Assembly: GCA_035495315.1 (NCBI GenBank)
Contig: DATJGF010000065.1
Location: 1 to 38,501, forward strand
Reading direction: 5' to 3'
DNA: 38,501 nt
Source of the DNA: DATJGF01 sp035495315
GTDB lineage: Bacteria; Verrucomicrobiota; Verrucomicrobiia; Limisphaerales; UBA8199
The notes beneath the pieces were generated by a model that did not search any database, was not told the origin of the DNA, and worked only from the letters and a program-made list of their open reading frames with translations. Of this stretch, positions 8,735 to 16,580 are shown one piece after another. Position 1 is the stretch's first letter. The number at the start of each line of letters is the position of its first letter. The position numbers and the translations under genes are program-made.

Positions 8735-9808
8735 ATGACAATCGCATCAATCCTGCAGAAACGGTGGTCCAAATGGCTGCTGGCCCTGCTCTTCTGGACC
8801 TTGATCGGGCTGTCCTTCGCCAGTCAATTCTATTCCTCCGCTGCCAAAGCCGGCCTGGAGGTCACCTGGAAACGGGCCGTCATCTATGCCTTGGGCGATT
8901 GGTACGTCTTTGCCCTTTTATCAATTCCCGTAATCCAGCTTGCCCGCCGCTTCCATTTCGAAGCGGGCCGCTGGGGCATAAGTCTCGCCGTTCATGTCCT
9001 GGGCAGCATCGCTTTCTCCATGGCCTACATGGTCCTCCGCGCCGGGATTGGCTCCTGGCAAAGCGGGGCGACTTTTCCTGACGCCTTTCGACCGCTCTTG
9101 GCCAAAACCTGGTTCTTCAATTTACTGGTCTACTGGGTCATCGTCGTTGTCAGTTACGCCTTCCAGTATTATAGGCGATATCGCGAACGCGAGCTGCGCG
9201 CACTCGAATTGGAGAAACGCCTCGCCCAAGCCAAACTTCAGGCACTGCAGATGCAATTGAACCCGCATTTCCTGTTCAATACGTTGCATTCTATTTCCTC
9301 CCTCATGCACAAGGATGTTGAGGCCGCCGACCGCATGATTGTTCGCTTGAGCGACCTTTTGCGCGCCGCACTGGAGAGCTCCGATACCCAGGAAATTGAA
9401 CTCCAGGAAGAACTCGATTTCCTGCGGCGATATCTCGAGATCGAACAAACCCGGCTCGGGGATCGCCTCACGGTGAAAATGGAGATCGCGCCGGAAACAC
9501 TCCGGGCGCGTGTGCCCAACTTGATCCTGCAACCCCTCGTGGAAAATGCCATCCGCCACGGCATCGAGCCTCGCGCCCGGCCAGGCCGCATCGAATTGCG
9601 CGCCCAAAGAAAAGACGGCACCCTTGCCCTCGAAGTGCGCGACAATGGGATTGGAATCAAAGTGGGGGAACAATTCGATGAAGGCGTCGGGCTATCAAAT
9701 ACGCGAGCCCGCCTGCGCGGGCTTTACGGCGATGCTCACCAATTCCAATTGCGCGCCGCTGATGGGGGCGGCTTGCTGATCGAAATGCGCATTCCGTTCA
9801 ATGCGTGA
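8735..9808 (+). CDS. LytS/YehU-type sensor histidine kinase
   Basis: This 357-aa membrane sensor kinase has four N-terminal transmembrane segments, at roughly 12-31, 45-67, 77-98 and 125-145. A short coiled stretch rich in Arg/Glu (YRRYRERELRALELEKRL) follows. The His_kinase domain (PF06580 type) has its phospho-acceptor in LNPHFLFNTLHSISSL, the N box in LILQPLVENAIRHG, and G boxes DNGIGI and GVGLSNTRARL. Such kinases normally pass phosphate to a LytTR-type response regulator encoded next door. None follows here: the next gene is an ACT protein on the other strand. The start could also be GTG 8723, four codons upstream; neither start has a convincing Shine-Dalgarno. Confidence 0.88.
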   Translation: MTIASILQKRWSKWLLALLFWTLIGLSFASQFYSSAAKAGLEVTWKRAVIYALGDWYVFALLSIPVIQLARRFHFEAGRWGISLAVHVLGSIAFSMAYMVLRAGIGSWQSGATFPDAFRPLLAKTWFFNLLVYWVIVVVSYAFQYYRRYRERELRALELEKRLAQAKLQALQMQLNPHFLFNTLHSISSLMHKDVEAADRMIVRLSDLLRAALESSDTQEIELQEELDFLRRYLEIEQTRLGDRLTVKMEIAPETLRARVPNLILQPLVENAIRHGIEPRARPGRIELRAQRKDGTLALEVRDNGIGIKVGEQFDEGVGLSNTRARLRGLYGDAHQFQLRAADGGGLLIEMRIPFNA

Positions 9809-9934
9809 ACAATTGAAACGCAAAGACGCTGAGGTCCGCAGAGATTCGCTGAGATGCTTTGATCAAGCTGATGACAGTGTTTGGGTTCTCTGAGGAACTC
9901 TCCGCGCTCAAGCTTCAGCCCTGATTTCGCCTGG
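9809..9934. other. eroded intergenic repeat filler
   Basis: The stretch begins with gaaacgcaaagacgctgag and contains gcagagattcgctgag, then ttctctgaggaactctccgcg on the far side. Together these resemble a decayed copy of a GCAAAGACGC/CTCTGCG inverted repeat. No open frame or RNA gene is evident. Confidence 0.3.
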
Positions 9935-10435
9935 TCACCGACGAACGGGCGTTCTTTTTTGTAGCTTCCCCCTCACTCGCGGCGATTTCAGGCGCGCAGC
10001 TTTGGGAGTGCGTGCCAAGCCCGGCGACGCTGGGTTCGAGATTTCCACTACCTTGACCTTGTCGAGGGTGCGAACGGCGGCGACGATCTTCTCGAGGTGC
10101 CGCTCGTCCCGGACGCGAATGCAAATGCCCCGCGTCGTCAACCTTGCGCCAGGATCAAGCAAATTCATGTGGCCCAGGTCGCCTCCACAGCGATCGATTG
10201 TCTGCGCAATCTGGGCTAGGACCCCGCCTTGCTCGGGATAGATCAGTTGGAGGGCAAAACTTTGGCCGACTTCGGACTCGCAGGGCGTTGATTTCATAAA
10301 CCCGACTGTTAGCTTAGGAACACCAGCTTTTAATTTTAAAGATTCAGCAGGCGGTTCGATATGGGGTATTCGCCCGAGAGGCTCTCGGAAATGTATTTTT
10401 TTAATTTCCCACAAATCAGAGTCGGGATTGGCCAT
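9935..10435 (-). CDS. ACT-domain protein
   Basis: This 166-aa soluble protein has one recognisable ACT ligand-binding domain at about residues 60-135: FALQLIYPEQGGVLAQIAQTI for the first strand and helix, GGDLGHMNLLDPG for the turn, and ICIRVRDERHLEKIVAAVR for the second half. ACT domains usually bind amino acids or similar small effectors. The domain resembles ACT modules fused to malic enzymes, but no enzyme domain is attached here. The first 50 residues are not recognised; the last 25 are basic (RLKSPRVRGKLQKRTPVRR) and could contact nucleic acid. An alternative start is at 10297 (MKSTPCESEVG). It is unclear what it regulates. Confidence 0.7.
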   Translation of the reverse strand: MANPDSDLWEIKKIHFREPLGRIPHIEPPAESLKLKAGVPKLTVGFMKSTPCESEVGQSFALQLIYPEQGGVLAQIAQTIDRCGGDLGHMNLLDPGARLTTRGICIRVRDERHLEKIVAAVRTLDKVKVVEISNPASPGLARTPKAARLKSPRVRGKLQKRTPVRR

Positions 10436-10589
10436 CGCTGGTATCAGACATATCGGGCTTGAAGGAACCGGCTTCGCATCTGGTCGGGGTAACTTTCAGA
10501 ACGGATCCAGGTCGGTGCTGGCGGCACCACATTCAATCGGCACTCGGTTAAATCCGAGCGCCCTAATAAACGGTGAGACTATGAATTAA

Positions 10590-10618
10590 GGACGCCACCC
10601 AACAAGTAGGTGGCGTCC
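10590..10618 (-). terminator. hairpin downstream of the 52-aa gene
   Basis: GGACGCCACC and GGTGGCGTCC form a perfect 10-bp stem with a 9-base loop. It starts about 43 nt beyond the stop of the small minus-strand gene. Read on the minus strand, it is followed by TTAATTCATAG, which is AT-rich but not a strong T-tract, so it is a plausible but weak intrinsic terminator. Confidence 0.5.
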
Positions 10619-10661
10619 AGCTATACTGGATTTGATATTTCTGTTTAACCGCAATTAACGG

Positions 10662-10820
10662 CTAGCCCGTTGACACTCGCCCACCAGTGCCTTCATTGCC
10701 CGGATTGTTGGTGTTATTGAGCGGCGGATTATTATTGCCGGGATTACCCGTTGCACTTGGAGCAATGCGTTCCTCCAGTTCTTCTATTTCCAGTTGGATG
10801 TCTGGTTGTCTGTCCTGCAT
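10662..10820 (-). CDS. 52-aa peptide with LEERIAPS motif and Asn/Gly/Pro tail
   Basis: This short gene encodes 52 residues beginning MQDRQPDIQLEIEELEERI. Its first 22 residues are acidic and end in LEERIAPS; the remaining 30 are a low-complexity Asn-Gly-Pro-Thr tail (GNPGNNNPPLNNTNNPGN). A strong Shine-Dalgarno, AGGAGA, lies 9-10 bases before the ATG, far better than for most genes here, and a hairpin follows the stop. There is no signal peptide or membrane segment. From memory, motifs like LEARIAP/LEERIAP occur near the N-terminus of large planctomycete and verrucomicrobial surface proteins; I cannot confirm a link. The leader-plus-simple-tail layout also resembles a modified-peptide precursor, but no modifying enzyme is nearby. 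Existence is likely, function unknown. Confidence 0.7.
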   Translation of the reverse strand: MQDRQPDIQLEIEELEERIAPSATGNPGNNNPPLNNTNNPGNEGTGGRVSTG

Positions 10821-10908
10821 ATTTTGTGTTCTCCTATATTTAAACAGACCCCACCCATTAGCGAGAGCATCATTGCCCTCTAATACGCCTGGGGGAATCT
10901 AATTGCAC

Positions 10909-10936
10909 ATATTAGTTTATTTACAGGTGCGATCAA
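10909..10936 (-). promoter_or_regulatory. possible sigma-70 promoter of the 52-aa gene
   Basis: Read on the minus strand, TTGATC (10936-10931) and TAATAT (10914-10909) are separated by 16 bases. They lie about 90 nt before the small gene's start codon. They resemble -35 and -10 boxes, and the implied leader would be about 80 nt. A small dyad TACGGA/TCCGTA (10946-10951 with 10959-10964) lies just upstream and could be an operator. Confidence 0.3.
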
Positions 10937-11107
10937 CCATAAAACTACGGAAAGGCTATCCGTACTTTCGCGGACACCCGGCACCCTAATGCGGCAAACC
11001 GAGATTCAAACCAATCGGCTCTGTTGCGTAATGTTACACGAAAGACTTATCTTGCTCCCCACTCCCGCAGGAATCGGATTTCGCCCTTCGGCCTTCGGAT
11101 TTTAGCC

Positions 11108-12013
11108 CTATTTCTTACCCTTTTGTTCCAGGTACGTTTTCGCATCCCCCGATCCATTCCGAGCAGCGGTATTCATCCATTCCAGGCCTACCCGCTCGTC
11201 CTTGGGCGTGCCGTTCCCATCGAGATAGCAACGAGCCAGCAGATATTGCATGTACGGATTACTATCGGTTGCTCGCGCTTTGGTGATTTCAAACTCCTCG
11301 CGCGCTTTGGACCCCGCGAGTTCCGCAACCAGCGCCGACGCCTTACGTTGACACGCCGCCACCACCAGGTTCAACACGTTGGTTTCCTCCGCGCTTAACG
11401 CGACGCTGGTAAACGCCTCGAGTTGTTGGTACTCGCCGTTGCTTCTTGCAAAGGCCCGCTCTCCTTCCTTAATCAAATAAAGGGTGCTGTTCGTCCCGGC
11501 AGCCGGCGCTGCCCCAAGATTCATCACCAGGCCCGTTGCGCCTCCGGCATCCTGGATCAGCGCGTCGCCTTCCTTCATAACTCGAAGCACCTTGAACCCG
11601 TTCACGATTCGATATGCTCGATTTAATGTCGGCGTCAGGTTCGGCCGGGTCTCGGAATAGGGCAGCAGCAGTTTCTTTAGCCAGGCATCGCCGACGCCGC
11701 TCTCGGCTATGGTTGCCGCCGCGAGTTCGTGTTGCGTTTCTCGATTCGTCAGCGCGACGTATTTGGACCTGGCGTCTTTCAGTTCTGCGATGCGACGAAC
11801 CTGGCTGTCGTCTTTTGGAGCAAAGTAAAGGGCGCCTCGATAACTGATCCAAAGTTCGGGGCGATAAACGTAGGCAAGCGATTCGACAAATTGTTTTTCC
11901 TCGATCACCATCCTCTCGGTCGGCGCCTGCCCTGGCCGCTGAGTCGCCGCTGGCTGGCCAAACACTGCGCAGCTCAAAACCATGCAGCCAACCAGGAGAG
12001 GGCGCACTTTCAT
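11108..12013 (-). CDS. exported protein with C-terminal Sel1-like repeats
   Basis: This 301-aa protein starts with a signal peptide (MKVRPLLVGCMVLSCAVFG, cleavage near residue 19-20). The central 200 residues are not recognised. The last 55 residues resemble Sel1-type TPR-like repeats: NPYMQYLLARCYLDGNGTPK, then GLEWMNTAARNGSGDAKTYL. Sel1 repeats usually mediate protein contacts in the periplasm or at the cell surface. There is no catalytic motif. A Cys in the signal (VLSCAVFG) might suggest a lipoprotein, but the box is atypical. It stands alone on the minus strand. Confidence 0.7.
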   Translation of the reverse strand: MKVRPLLVGCMVLSCAVFGQPAATQRPGQAPTERMVIEEKQFVESLAYVYRPELWISYRGALYFAPKDDSQVRRIAELKDARSKYVALTNRETQHELAAATIAESGVGDAWLKKLLLPYSETRPNLTPTLNRAYRIVNGFKVLRVMKEGDALIQDAGGATGLVMNLGAAPAAGTNSTLYLIKEGERAFARSNGEYQQLEAFTSVALSAEETNVLNLVVAACQRKASALVAELAGSKAREEFEITKARATDSNPYMQYLLARCYLDGNGTPKDERVGLEWMNTAARNGSGDAKTYLEQKGKK

Positions 12014-12090
12014 CCTGAATTGAATTCAGCAGAGGCGCCGTTGCTTGTCAAGGGATGGGCTTCCTTGCACCAGCTTTAGCCTGTTGAGCT

Positions 12091-12125
12091 TCTCGTCCTC
12101 GTCCTCCTCCCGTCGTCGTCCTCGA
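12091..12125. repeat. CTCGTC-rich low-complexity repeat
   Basis: The stretch consists of repeated TCGTCCTCGTCC / CGTCGTCGTCC words in the gap between the Sel1 gene and the prepilin gene. It looks like slippage-generated simple sequence. The prepilin frame could start inside the neighbouring sequence at 12134, but the repeat makes a later start more likely. Confidence 0.5.
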
Positions 12126-12187
12126 TAGGATCCATGCGCCTACCTCCCATCTCACAAAATTTGCATTCTTCGCCGACTGGACTTACA

Positions 12188-12943
12188 ATGAACCACATCC
12201 ACCGGACCATGAAACGGCGTTGCAGAAGATGCTACCCCGGTCTACGACTCGAACAACTGACGAGCCGCCCATTCATAGCCGCATTCACCCTCATCGAGTT
12301 GTTGGTGGTCATCGCCGTTATTGCCATCCTCGCTGCCATGTTGCTCCCGACTTTAGGTCGTGCCAAGGAAGCTGGACGGGCGACCGTCTGCGGCAGCAAC
12401 CTGCGCCAGATCGCCCTCGCAGCCGCCAGCTATTCGCTCGATAACAAAAGTAAGTTGCCGGAATTCCTGGTCTGGCTCCACGCCCTGCAGGGCGACGTCA
12501 CCTCTGGCAAGCTCTATCCCTACTTGAAAAGCAAGGATATCTATTTTTGTCCCACGGACAAAATCACGTTCCCCAAGCCGGCGTTGAACGTCAGCTTTAG
12601 AACCTACCGCGCTTCCAGTTACACCATGAACTGCATCCTCTGCCACGATAATGATACCTCCAAATTCGCGACCCCGGCACAAACCATGGTCTTCATGGAA
12701 CCGAATTTGAACACGAACGACTTTTCCGGCCTGAGCGGTCCGGTGTTTTGGATGGGGAGTTCGGATAGTGCCATCTCAACCAGACACAACGGCTCCGGTT
12801 ACATCGTCTATGCCGATTTTCACTCACAACGCGTCAACACTGCCGTCGCCAAACGACTGGAACGCAGCCGACGCTTTTGGCTGCCCGCCCCCACCTCCGA
12901 CCCGATGATCCTCGGCTTCTTGCAGACTCTGACCGACCCCTGA
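12188..12943 (+). CDS. type II secretion/prepilin-like protein with N-methylation motif
   Basis: This protein of about 251 aa has the prepilin N-terminal cleavage/methylation signature FTLIELLVVIAVIAILAAMLL around residues 33-53, preceded by a basic leader (MKRRCRRCYPGLRLEQL). A prepilin peptidase would cut before the Phe. GRATVCGSNLRQIALAAASY follows, typical of the pseudopilin-like proteins that are greatly expanded in Verrucomicrobia and Planctomycetes. The C-terminal STRHNGSGYIVYADFHSQRVN is a variant of the H-x9-DG ending, with the usual Asp-Gly read as Asp-Phe. Starts at 12134 and 12209 are also in frame; 12188 is chosen for the GGAC-like box upstream, with low certainty. No pilus assembly genes are nearby. 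Confidence 0.85.
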   Translation: MNHIHRTMKRRCRRCYPGLRLEQLTSRPFIAAFTLIELLVVIAVIAILAAMLLPTLGRAKEAGRATVCGSNLRQIALAAASYSLDNKSKLPEFLVWLHALQGDVTSGKLYPYLKSKDIYFCPTDKITFPKPALNVSFRTYRASSYTMNCILCHDNDTSKFATPAQTMVFMEPNLNTNDFSGLSGPVFWMGSSDSAISTRHNGSGYIVYADFHSQRVNTAVAKRLERSRRFWLPAPTSDPMILGFLQTLTDP

Positions 12944-12958
12944 TCGTGCCCTGGATTT

Positions 12959-13009
12959 TTCAATTTGCAGTTTTCAATTTGCAATCTGCAATCTGCGATC
13001 TGCAATTCT
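12959..13009. repeat. degenerate AATCTGC/AATTTGC tandem repeat
   Basis: Seven-base units close to CAATTTG and CAATCTG follow one another (caatttgcag, caatttgcaatctgcaatctgcgatctgcaa). It is intergenic simple sequence just after the prepilin gene. Confidence 0.55.
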
Positions 13010-13046
13010 GAGTTTTTGGCCAGCGACACTGATACACTTCTTCCGT

Positions 13047-13226
13047 TCAGGATCGCTCGCCGAGCACTCCAGAATCTTTCAGAAAATTCTTCAATGCAGG
13101 CAGGATGCGGCCTTCCATTCCTCGCTCGATTGCGGTCTCATTCGCTCTCTTGACCCTCAGAGCCACGTTAACGGCCTTTTTCGAATCTTTTGCCAATTCG
13201 CTGATTTCGATTGTTATTTCAATCAT
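13047..13226 (-). CDS. small hypothetical protein, doubtful
   Basis: The 59-residue reading starts MIEITIEISELAKDSKKAV and is charged and helix-prone, ending LPALKNFLKDSGVLGERS. It is free of low complexity and looks more protein-like than nearby shadows. There is no convincing ribosome-binding site and I recognise no family. It could be a real small gene, possibly antitoxin-like, or the tail of a decayed one. A start at 13250 adds eight residues. Confidence 0.35.
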   Translation of the reverse strand: MIEITIEISELAKDSKKAVNVALRVKRANETAIERGMEGRILPALKNFLKDSGVLGERS

Positions 13227-13395
13227 GTCCGGAATGTAGCACTCGAACACGTTCCTCCAAGTCCCAGCAAGTCCTGCAATTTCCGTCCCTTACGACCGGA
13301 ACGTCGGAAGCGGGTCCAAAATGCGCCGCTGCCGATTTTGCGTGTGCTGCCAGGAATGGAAGTCGGTTACCCGATCACGTCTGGAACAATGAGGA

Positions 13396-13584
13396 TTGTC
13401 TAATCTGAAACTCTGCAAGCCAGCCCGAAACGCTTTGATGGCACTCTTAACTGTGCTCGTGATGACAGGTTGTGAGTATTTCGCCCTGGTCCGGCCTAGC
13501 TTCCTTCAAGATGCGAGCCGCAGCCACGTCCGGTTTATGGAACCCCCCAACTCTTGGTCCATGGACTATGGGAGGCTGAAATGA
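13396..13584 (+). CDS. possible small lipoprotein
   Basis: The 62-residue frame (TTG start at 13396, or ATG at 13438 for 48 aa) contains a hydrophobic stretch, ALMALLTVLVMTGCEYF, with a good lipobox ending in Cys. The mature part would be only about 35 residues (RSHVRFMEPPNSWSMDYG). It resembles tiny entericidin-like or orphan lipoproteins, but the start context is weak and no family is recognised. Confidence 0.35.
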   Translation: MSNLKLCKPARNALMALLTVLVMTGCEYFALVRPSFLQDASRSHVRFMEPPNSWSMDYGRLK

Positions 13585-13698
13585 TACCGCTACCCAATTT
13601 ACGCAATTTCCATTGGCTTGCTTCCGAGCAATTCCTCTGTTAAGAGTGACACTGTTACTGAGACCCTGATTCTGGGGTAGCGGGTTCCTACTTCGGAC

Positions 13699-13774
13699 GC
13701 CAACGTAGCTCAGTCGGTAGAGCAGCGCTTTCGTAAAGCGCGGGTCGTCAGTTCAATTCTGACCGTTGGCTCCA
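13699..13774 (+). tRNA. tRNA-Thr (anticodon CGT)
   Basis: A full cloverleaf folds. The acceptor stem is GCCAACG/CGTTGGC, the D stem GCTC/GAGC, the anticodon stem GCGCT/AGCGC with loop TTCGTAA (anticodon CGT at 13732-13734, reading ACG), and the T stem GTCAG/CTGAC with loop TTCAATT. CCA is encoded at 13772-13774. Its 3' end is echoed 14.3 kb downstream (see 28094), as expected if an element integrated here. Confidence 0.97.
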
Positions 13775-14140
13775 TTTCAAAATCAAGGAAAACCACGTAA
13801 AACCAAGGGTATTCAGCATGTTCCGAGGTGGATTCGGCCAATGGGAGCGAATTGGGTAGAAACCGGGTCAATAGGGGCTTTTTTGGGCAACTATGGGCAA
13901 CTGGAGGGGAGATTAAGCTCACACGCATGATTGCAGGAACATCTATCGGTGATGGGGTGTTGGGCCGAGAACCTTGGCGAAAGCCAGTTGAAGAGGGGTT
14001 AACCGACAAATTCGTCTCCAATCGGATCTCTCGGTTGTTCCTCCCGGCATCCTCCAACAGCGGAGCAGCGCACTGGTCTTTCCTTAAGGCCCGCAGGACC
14101 GTTTATCGGTGCTTTTCTGGGACCCACCGCGTTAATACCA
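13775..14140. other. 366-bp region after the tRNA, no clear gene
   Basis: There is no convincing gene. Frames through it are short or antisense to the tRNA. GGGCAAC occurs twice near 13889-13901 (tgggcaactatgggcaactgg). The position directly 3' of a tRNA is where an integrase gene or its remains would be expected; none is recognisable. Confidence 0.4.
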
Positions 14141-16018
14141 ATGAACATGACCCTGAAACCACGCTTGGCTTTGAGAACTCTGACCTTCGTGTTTTGCCCG
14201 GCTGTTGCCCATTCGGTGGCGGCGACAGGCGTCATGCTGATGAGCCGGATCGCGCCCTCGCGCTCTGAGCTATTTATCGCCAATGCTGATGGCAGCGACG
14301 AAAGAGCCCTTCTGCCCACATCCGGCTTCGACTACAACGCTTCGTTCTCTCCCGACGGCCAGTGGATCGTGTTCACGTCGGAACGAAATGGCGCGGGGCA
14401 AGCTGATGTTTATCGGGTTCATCCCTCCGGCTCAGGGCTCGAGAGGCTCACGGACAGCCCGGCGTTGGACGATCAAGGCGCCTTGTCTCCCGACGGGACT
14501 CGACTGGCTTTCGTCTCCTCTCGCGACACCCACCGTGCCAACATCTGGATCCTTGACCTGAAGACGCGCCATTTGCACAACTTGACCGGCACGCCGGACT
14601 TGCAGGCGCCGATCGAGAAGCCAGGCGGATTCTTCAGACCTGTCTGGTCCCCGGATGGCCAGTGGATTGCCTTCTCCTCGGACCGGCAAACCGAGTGGAA
14701 GGGGCACAGCAATGGCGCCGGCTGGGAGCATGTTCAGGAGTTGAGCATCTACGTGATTCAGCCGGGGGGCCAGAAACTGCAGCGCATCACCGGCTCGGGC
14801 ACCAGCACTGGCTCACCTAAATGGTCCCCGGATGGAAAGCGCCTGGTCTTTTATGAGGTGCCGGTGGAGCAGACTTTTCTGGCTCGCGTTCGTGGCGGAG
14901 TGGGGAAGGTGATTTCGCAGATCGTTTCCGTAGAAATCGCCTCCGGTGTGCGAACCGAGCTCACGACGGGACCGGGTTTGAAGATCATGCCTCAGTTCCT
15001 CACGGACTCCTGCGTGGGATATCTGGCAAAGGCCGGCCCGAACGAAGGCTTATGCTATACCGACGGTCGAAATCCATTGAGTGGCAAGATGCGTGCACCA
15101 TCCTGGTCGCCGGACGGACAACAGGTCGTCTATGAAAAAGTCGATTTTGCTCCGCGTCCGCAAAACCAGCTCCTCTACAGTTGGGATCCAAACTTCGAAT
15201 ATCGCTACACCGACACCTTTCCCAGCTTCTCCTGCGATGGAACGTTGGCCGTCACGGACTTCGAGTCAAAGCTCCCGAATCCGGAAGCGTCCATTTCCAT
15301 AATGGACCCGGACGGCTCGAATAAGCGCCGAGTGTTCCAGGACAAATCCGGGCCGCTTATTCGCCAACATGGTCACCAGATGGCCAATGGCTGGCGTTCG
15401 GATTTGGCGGCTTCTTTCAGGAGCGCGCCTCGAAGCCAGCGACCATCATGAAGGAAGGACGGGACGGGAGCGCAGGTTCTCACCCAAGGCCCGGCCAATG
15501 CCGGATTCCCCAGTTGGTCACCTGACGGCAAACGCATCGTCTTTCGCGTGTGGTCTGCCAAGGAGATGGGTCTGCGAATCCTCAATCTGGAAGACCAAAT
15601 TGTGAAAGTGCTGACTACCGAATACGACAATGTGCCTTTCTGGTCGCCCCTGGGTGATCGCATTCTTTTTACCCGCAAATTCAATGATGATTGGGACATC
15701 TACACAATCCGGCCCGATGGCTCGGATCTTCAGCAGTTGACCAAAACCCCGGGGAATGACGCGCATGCGGTTTGGACCGATGATGGGAAACACGTGATGT
15801 GGAGCAGTGCGCGCTTCGGTTTCAAGGACGAGGCGGTGCTCTATGACGACGTCCCCCAACCTTACGCCCAGATTTTCATCATGAAATCGGATGGTTCCGA
15901 GCAGACCCAATTGACGGATACGCGCTGGGAAGAGGCCATGCCACGGTTGCTGCCGAAAACGAAGTCGTTGCCCAAGGGCGTTGAGACGATGGTTCAGACA
16001 GCAAAGACAGACCACTAA
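14141..16018 (+). pseudogene. TolB-like PD40 beta-propeller gene with two compensating frameshifts
   Basis: The reading would give an exported beta-propeller of about 625 residues (hydrophobic LALRTLTFVFCPAVAHSVA near the start). It has many PD40/WD40-like blades with the motif (W/F)SPDG: ASFSPDGQWIVFTSER, GALSPDGTRLAFVSSR, PVWSPDGQWIAFSSDR, PKWSPDGKRLVFYE, PSWSPDGQQVVYE. The first frame stops at 15451. Blade sequence continues in another frame from about 15364 (PTWSPDGQWLAFGFGGFF) and returns to the original frame near 15460-15470 (FPSWSPDGKRIVF), ending at 16018 with TRWEEAMPRLLPK. The two shifts cancel out, so only about 35 residues are affected. A GGACGGGACGGGAG run at the second site favours slippage or sequencing error. 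Such proteins are commonly secreted or periplasmic binding propellers. Confidence 0.8.
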
Positions 16019-16120
16019 GTCTTCACAGCAGATAGTCGCTCTGTCCCCTACCACGATGATAGTGAGGTCCGTAGCGACGAAATTAAACCCATCAGAGCGG
16101 TTATCAGCCGCCATGCTAAA

Positions 16121-16315
16121 ATGCCCGCAATCGATCTTGTTTCCCGGGACGGCGAGAAAGCTTATGAATCTCTTATCTACGGATTGTCGCGTGACAGCGC
16201 CAAGCAAGTTTTGATCTTTAAGACCGGCTACGCTTTGACAAACGGAGTTTATCATTTGAGAGCTTCGGGTGAGACGAACGATTTGGCAGAATTGAAGGTT
16301 AGCGGGCTACGCTAG
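16121..16315 (+). CDS. doubtful hypothetical ORF after the propeller gene
   Basis: This 64-residue frame begins MPAIDLVSRDGEKAYESLI. It lies in the same frame as the preceding propeller gene and is open all the way back to that gene's stop at 16018, so about 99 codons read without interruption. The sequence (KQVLIFKTGYALTNGVYHL) looks protein-like but I recognise no family. It may be a fragment of a gene displaced by rearrangement. Confidence 0.25.
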   Translation: MPAIDLVSRDGEKAYESLIYGLSRDSAKQVLIFKTGYALTNGVYHLRASGETNDLAELKVSGLR

Positions 16316-16580
16316 TTTTCCGGGTTGCTCTTGTGCAGACCTCGCCAGTGCAACCTGTTGCACAGCTTTTCTTTGTGCCCGTCCTCTGCACTATCGCTAC
16401 AGGGGAATGGGTCGTTTCGCCGCCTTCGGGTCTAGTACGGGCGGCAGCGCGCGTGCTTTCCGCTCGACATACAGCCGACGGTGGAGTGAAAGTCTACAGG
16501 TTTCCCTGCACCCCACAGAAGCACTGGCTGAGTTTTGTCGATGAGGGGAACTTCAACAAGTCTAATAGAAGAGAACTGCC
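16316..16580. other. leader region of the giant gene
   Basis: These 265 bases lie ahead of the beta-helix gene. They contain a GC-rich stretch (gggcggcagcgcgcgtgc, about 16440-16457) but no open frame I trust and no clear promoter boxes. AGAAGAGA, 8-15 bases before the ATG at 16581, is a plausible ribosome-binding site and supports that start. Confidence 0.4.

Noticed and set aside
10687..10902. Plus-strand 71-aa hydrophobic open frame (MPSLPGLLVLLSGGLLL)
   Set aside because: It is the reverse complement of the Asn/Gly-rich 52-aa gene, which has a strong ribosome-binding site; the plus frame has none.
13710..14057. Minus-strand open frame of 115 aa over the tRNA gene
   Set aside because: Its C-terminal part is the antisense of the tRNA (TVRIELTTRAL is a typical artefact) and the rest is not protein-like.
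13775..14140. Integrase gene remnant next to the tRNA
   Set aside because: The only possible start (MFRGGFGQWERIG) ends at a stop after 13 residues and no catalytic Arg/His/Tyr motifs are seen.
15340..15480. Programmed ribosomal frameshifting in the propeller gene
   Set aside because: Two opposite shifts would be needed within about 110 bases and no slippery heptamer with a downstream structure was seen; indels or errors are simpler.
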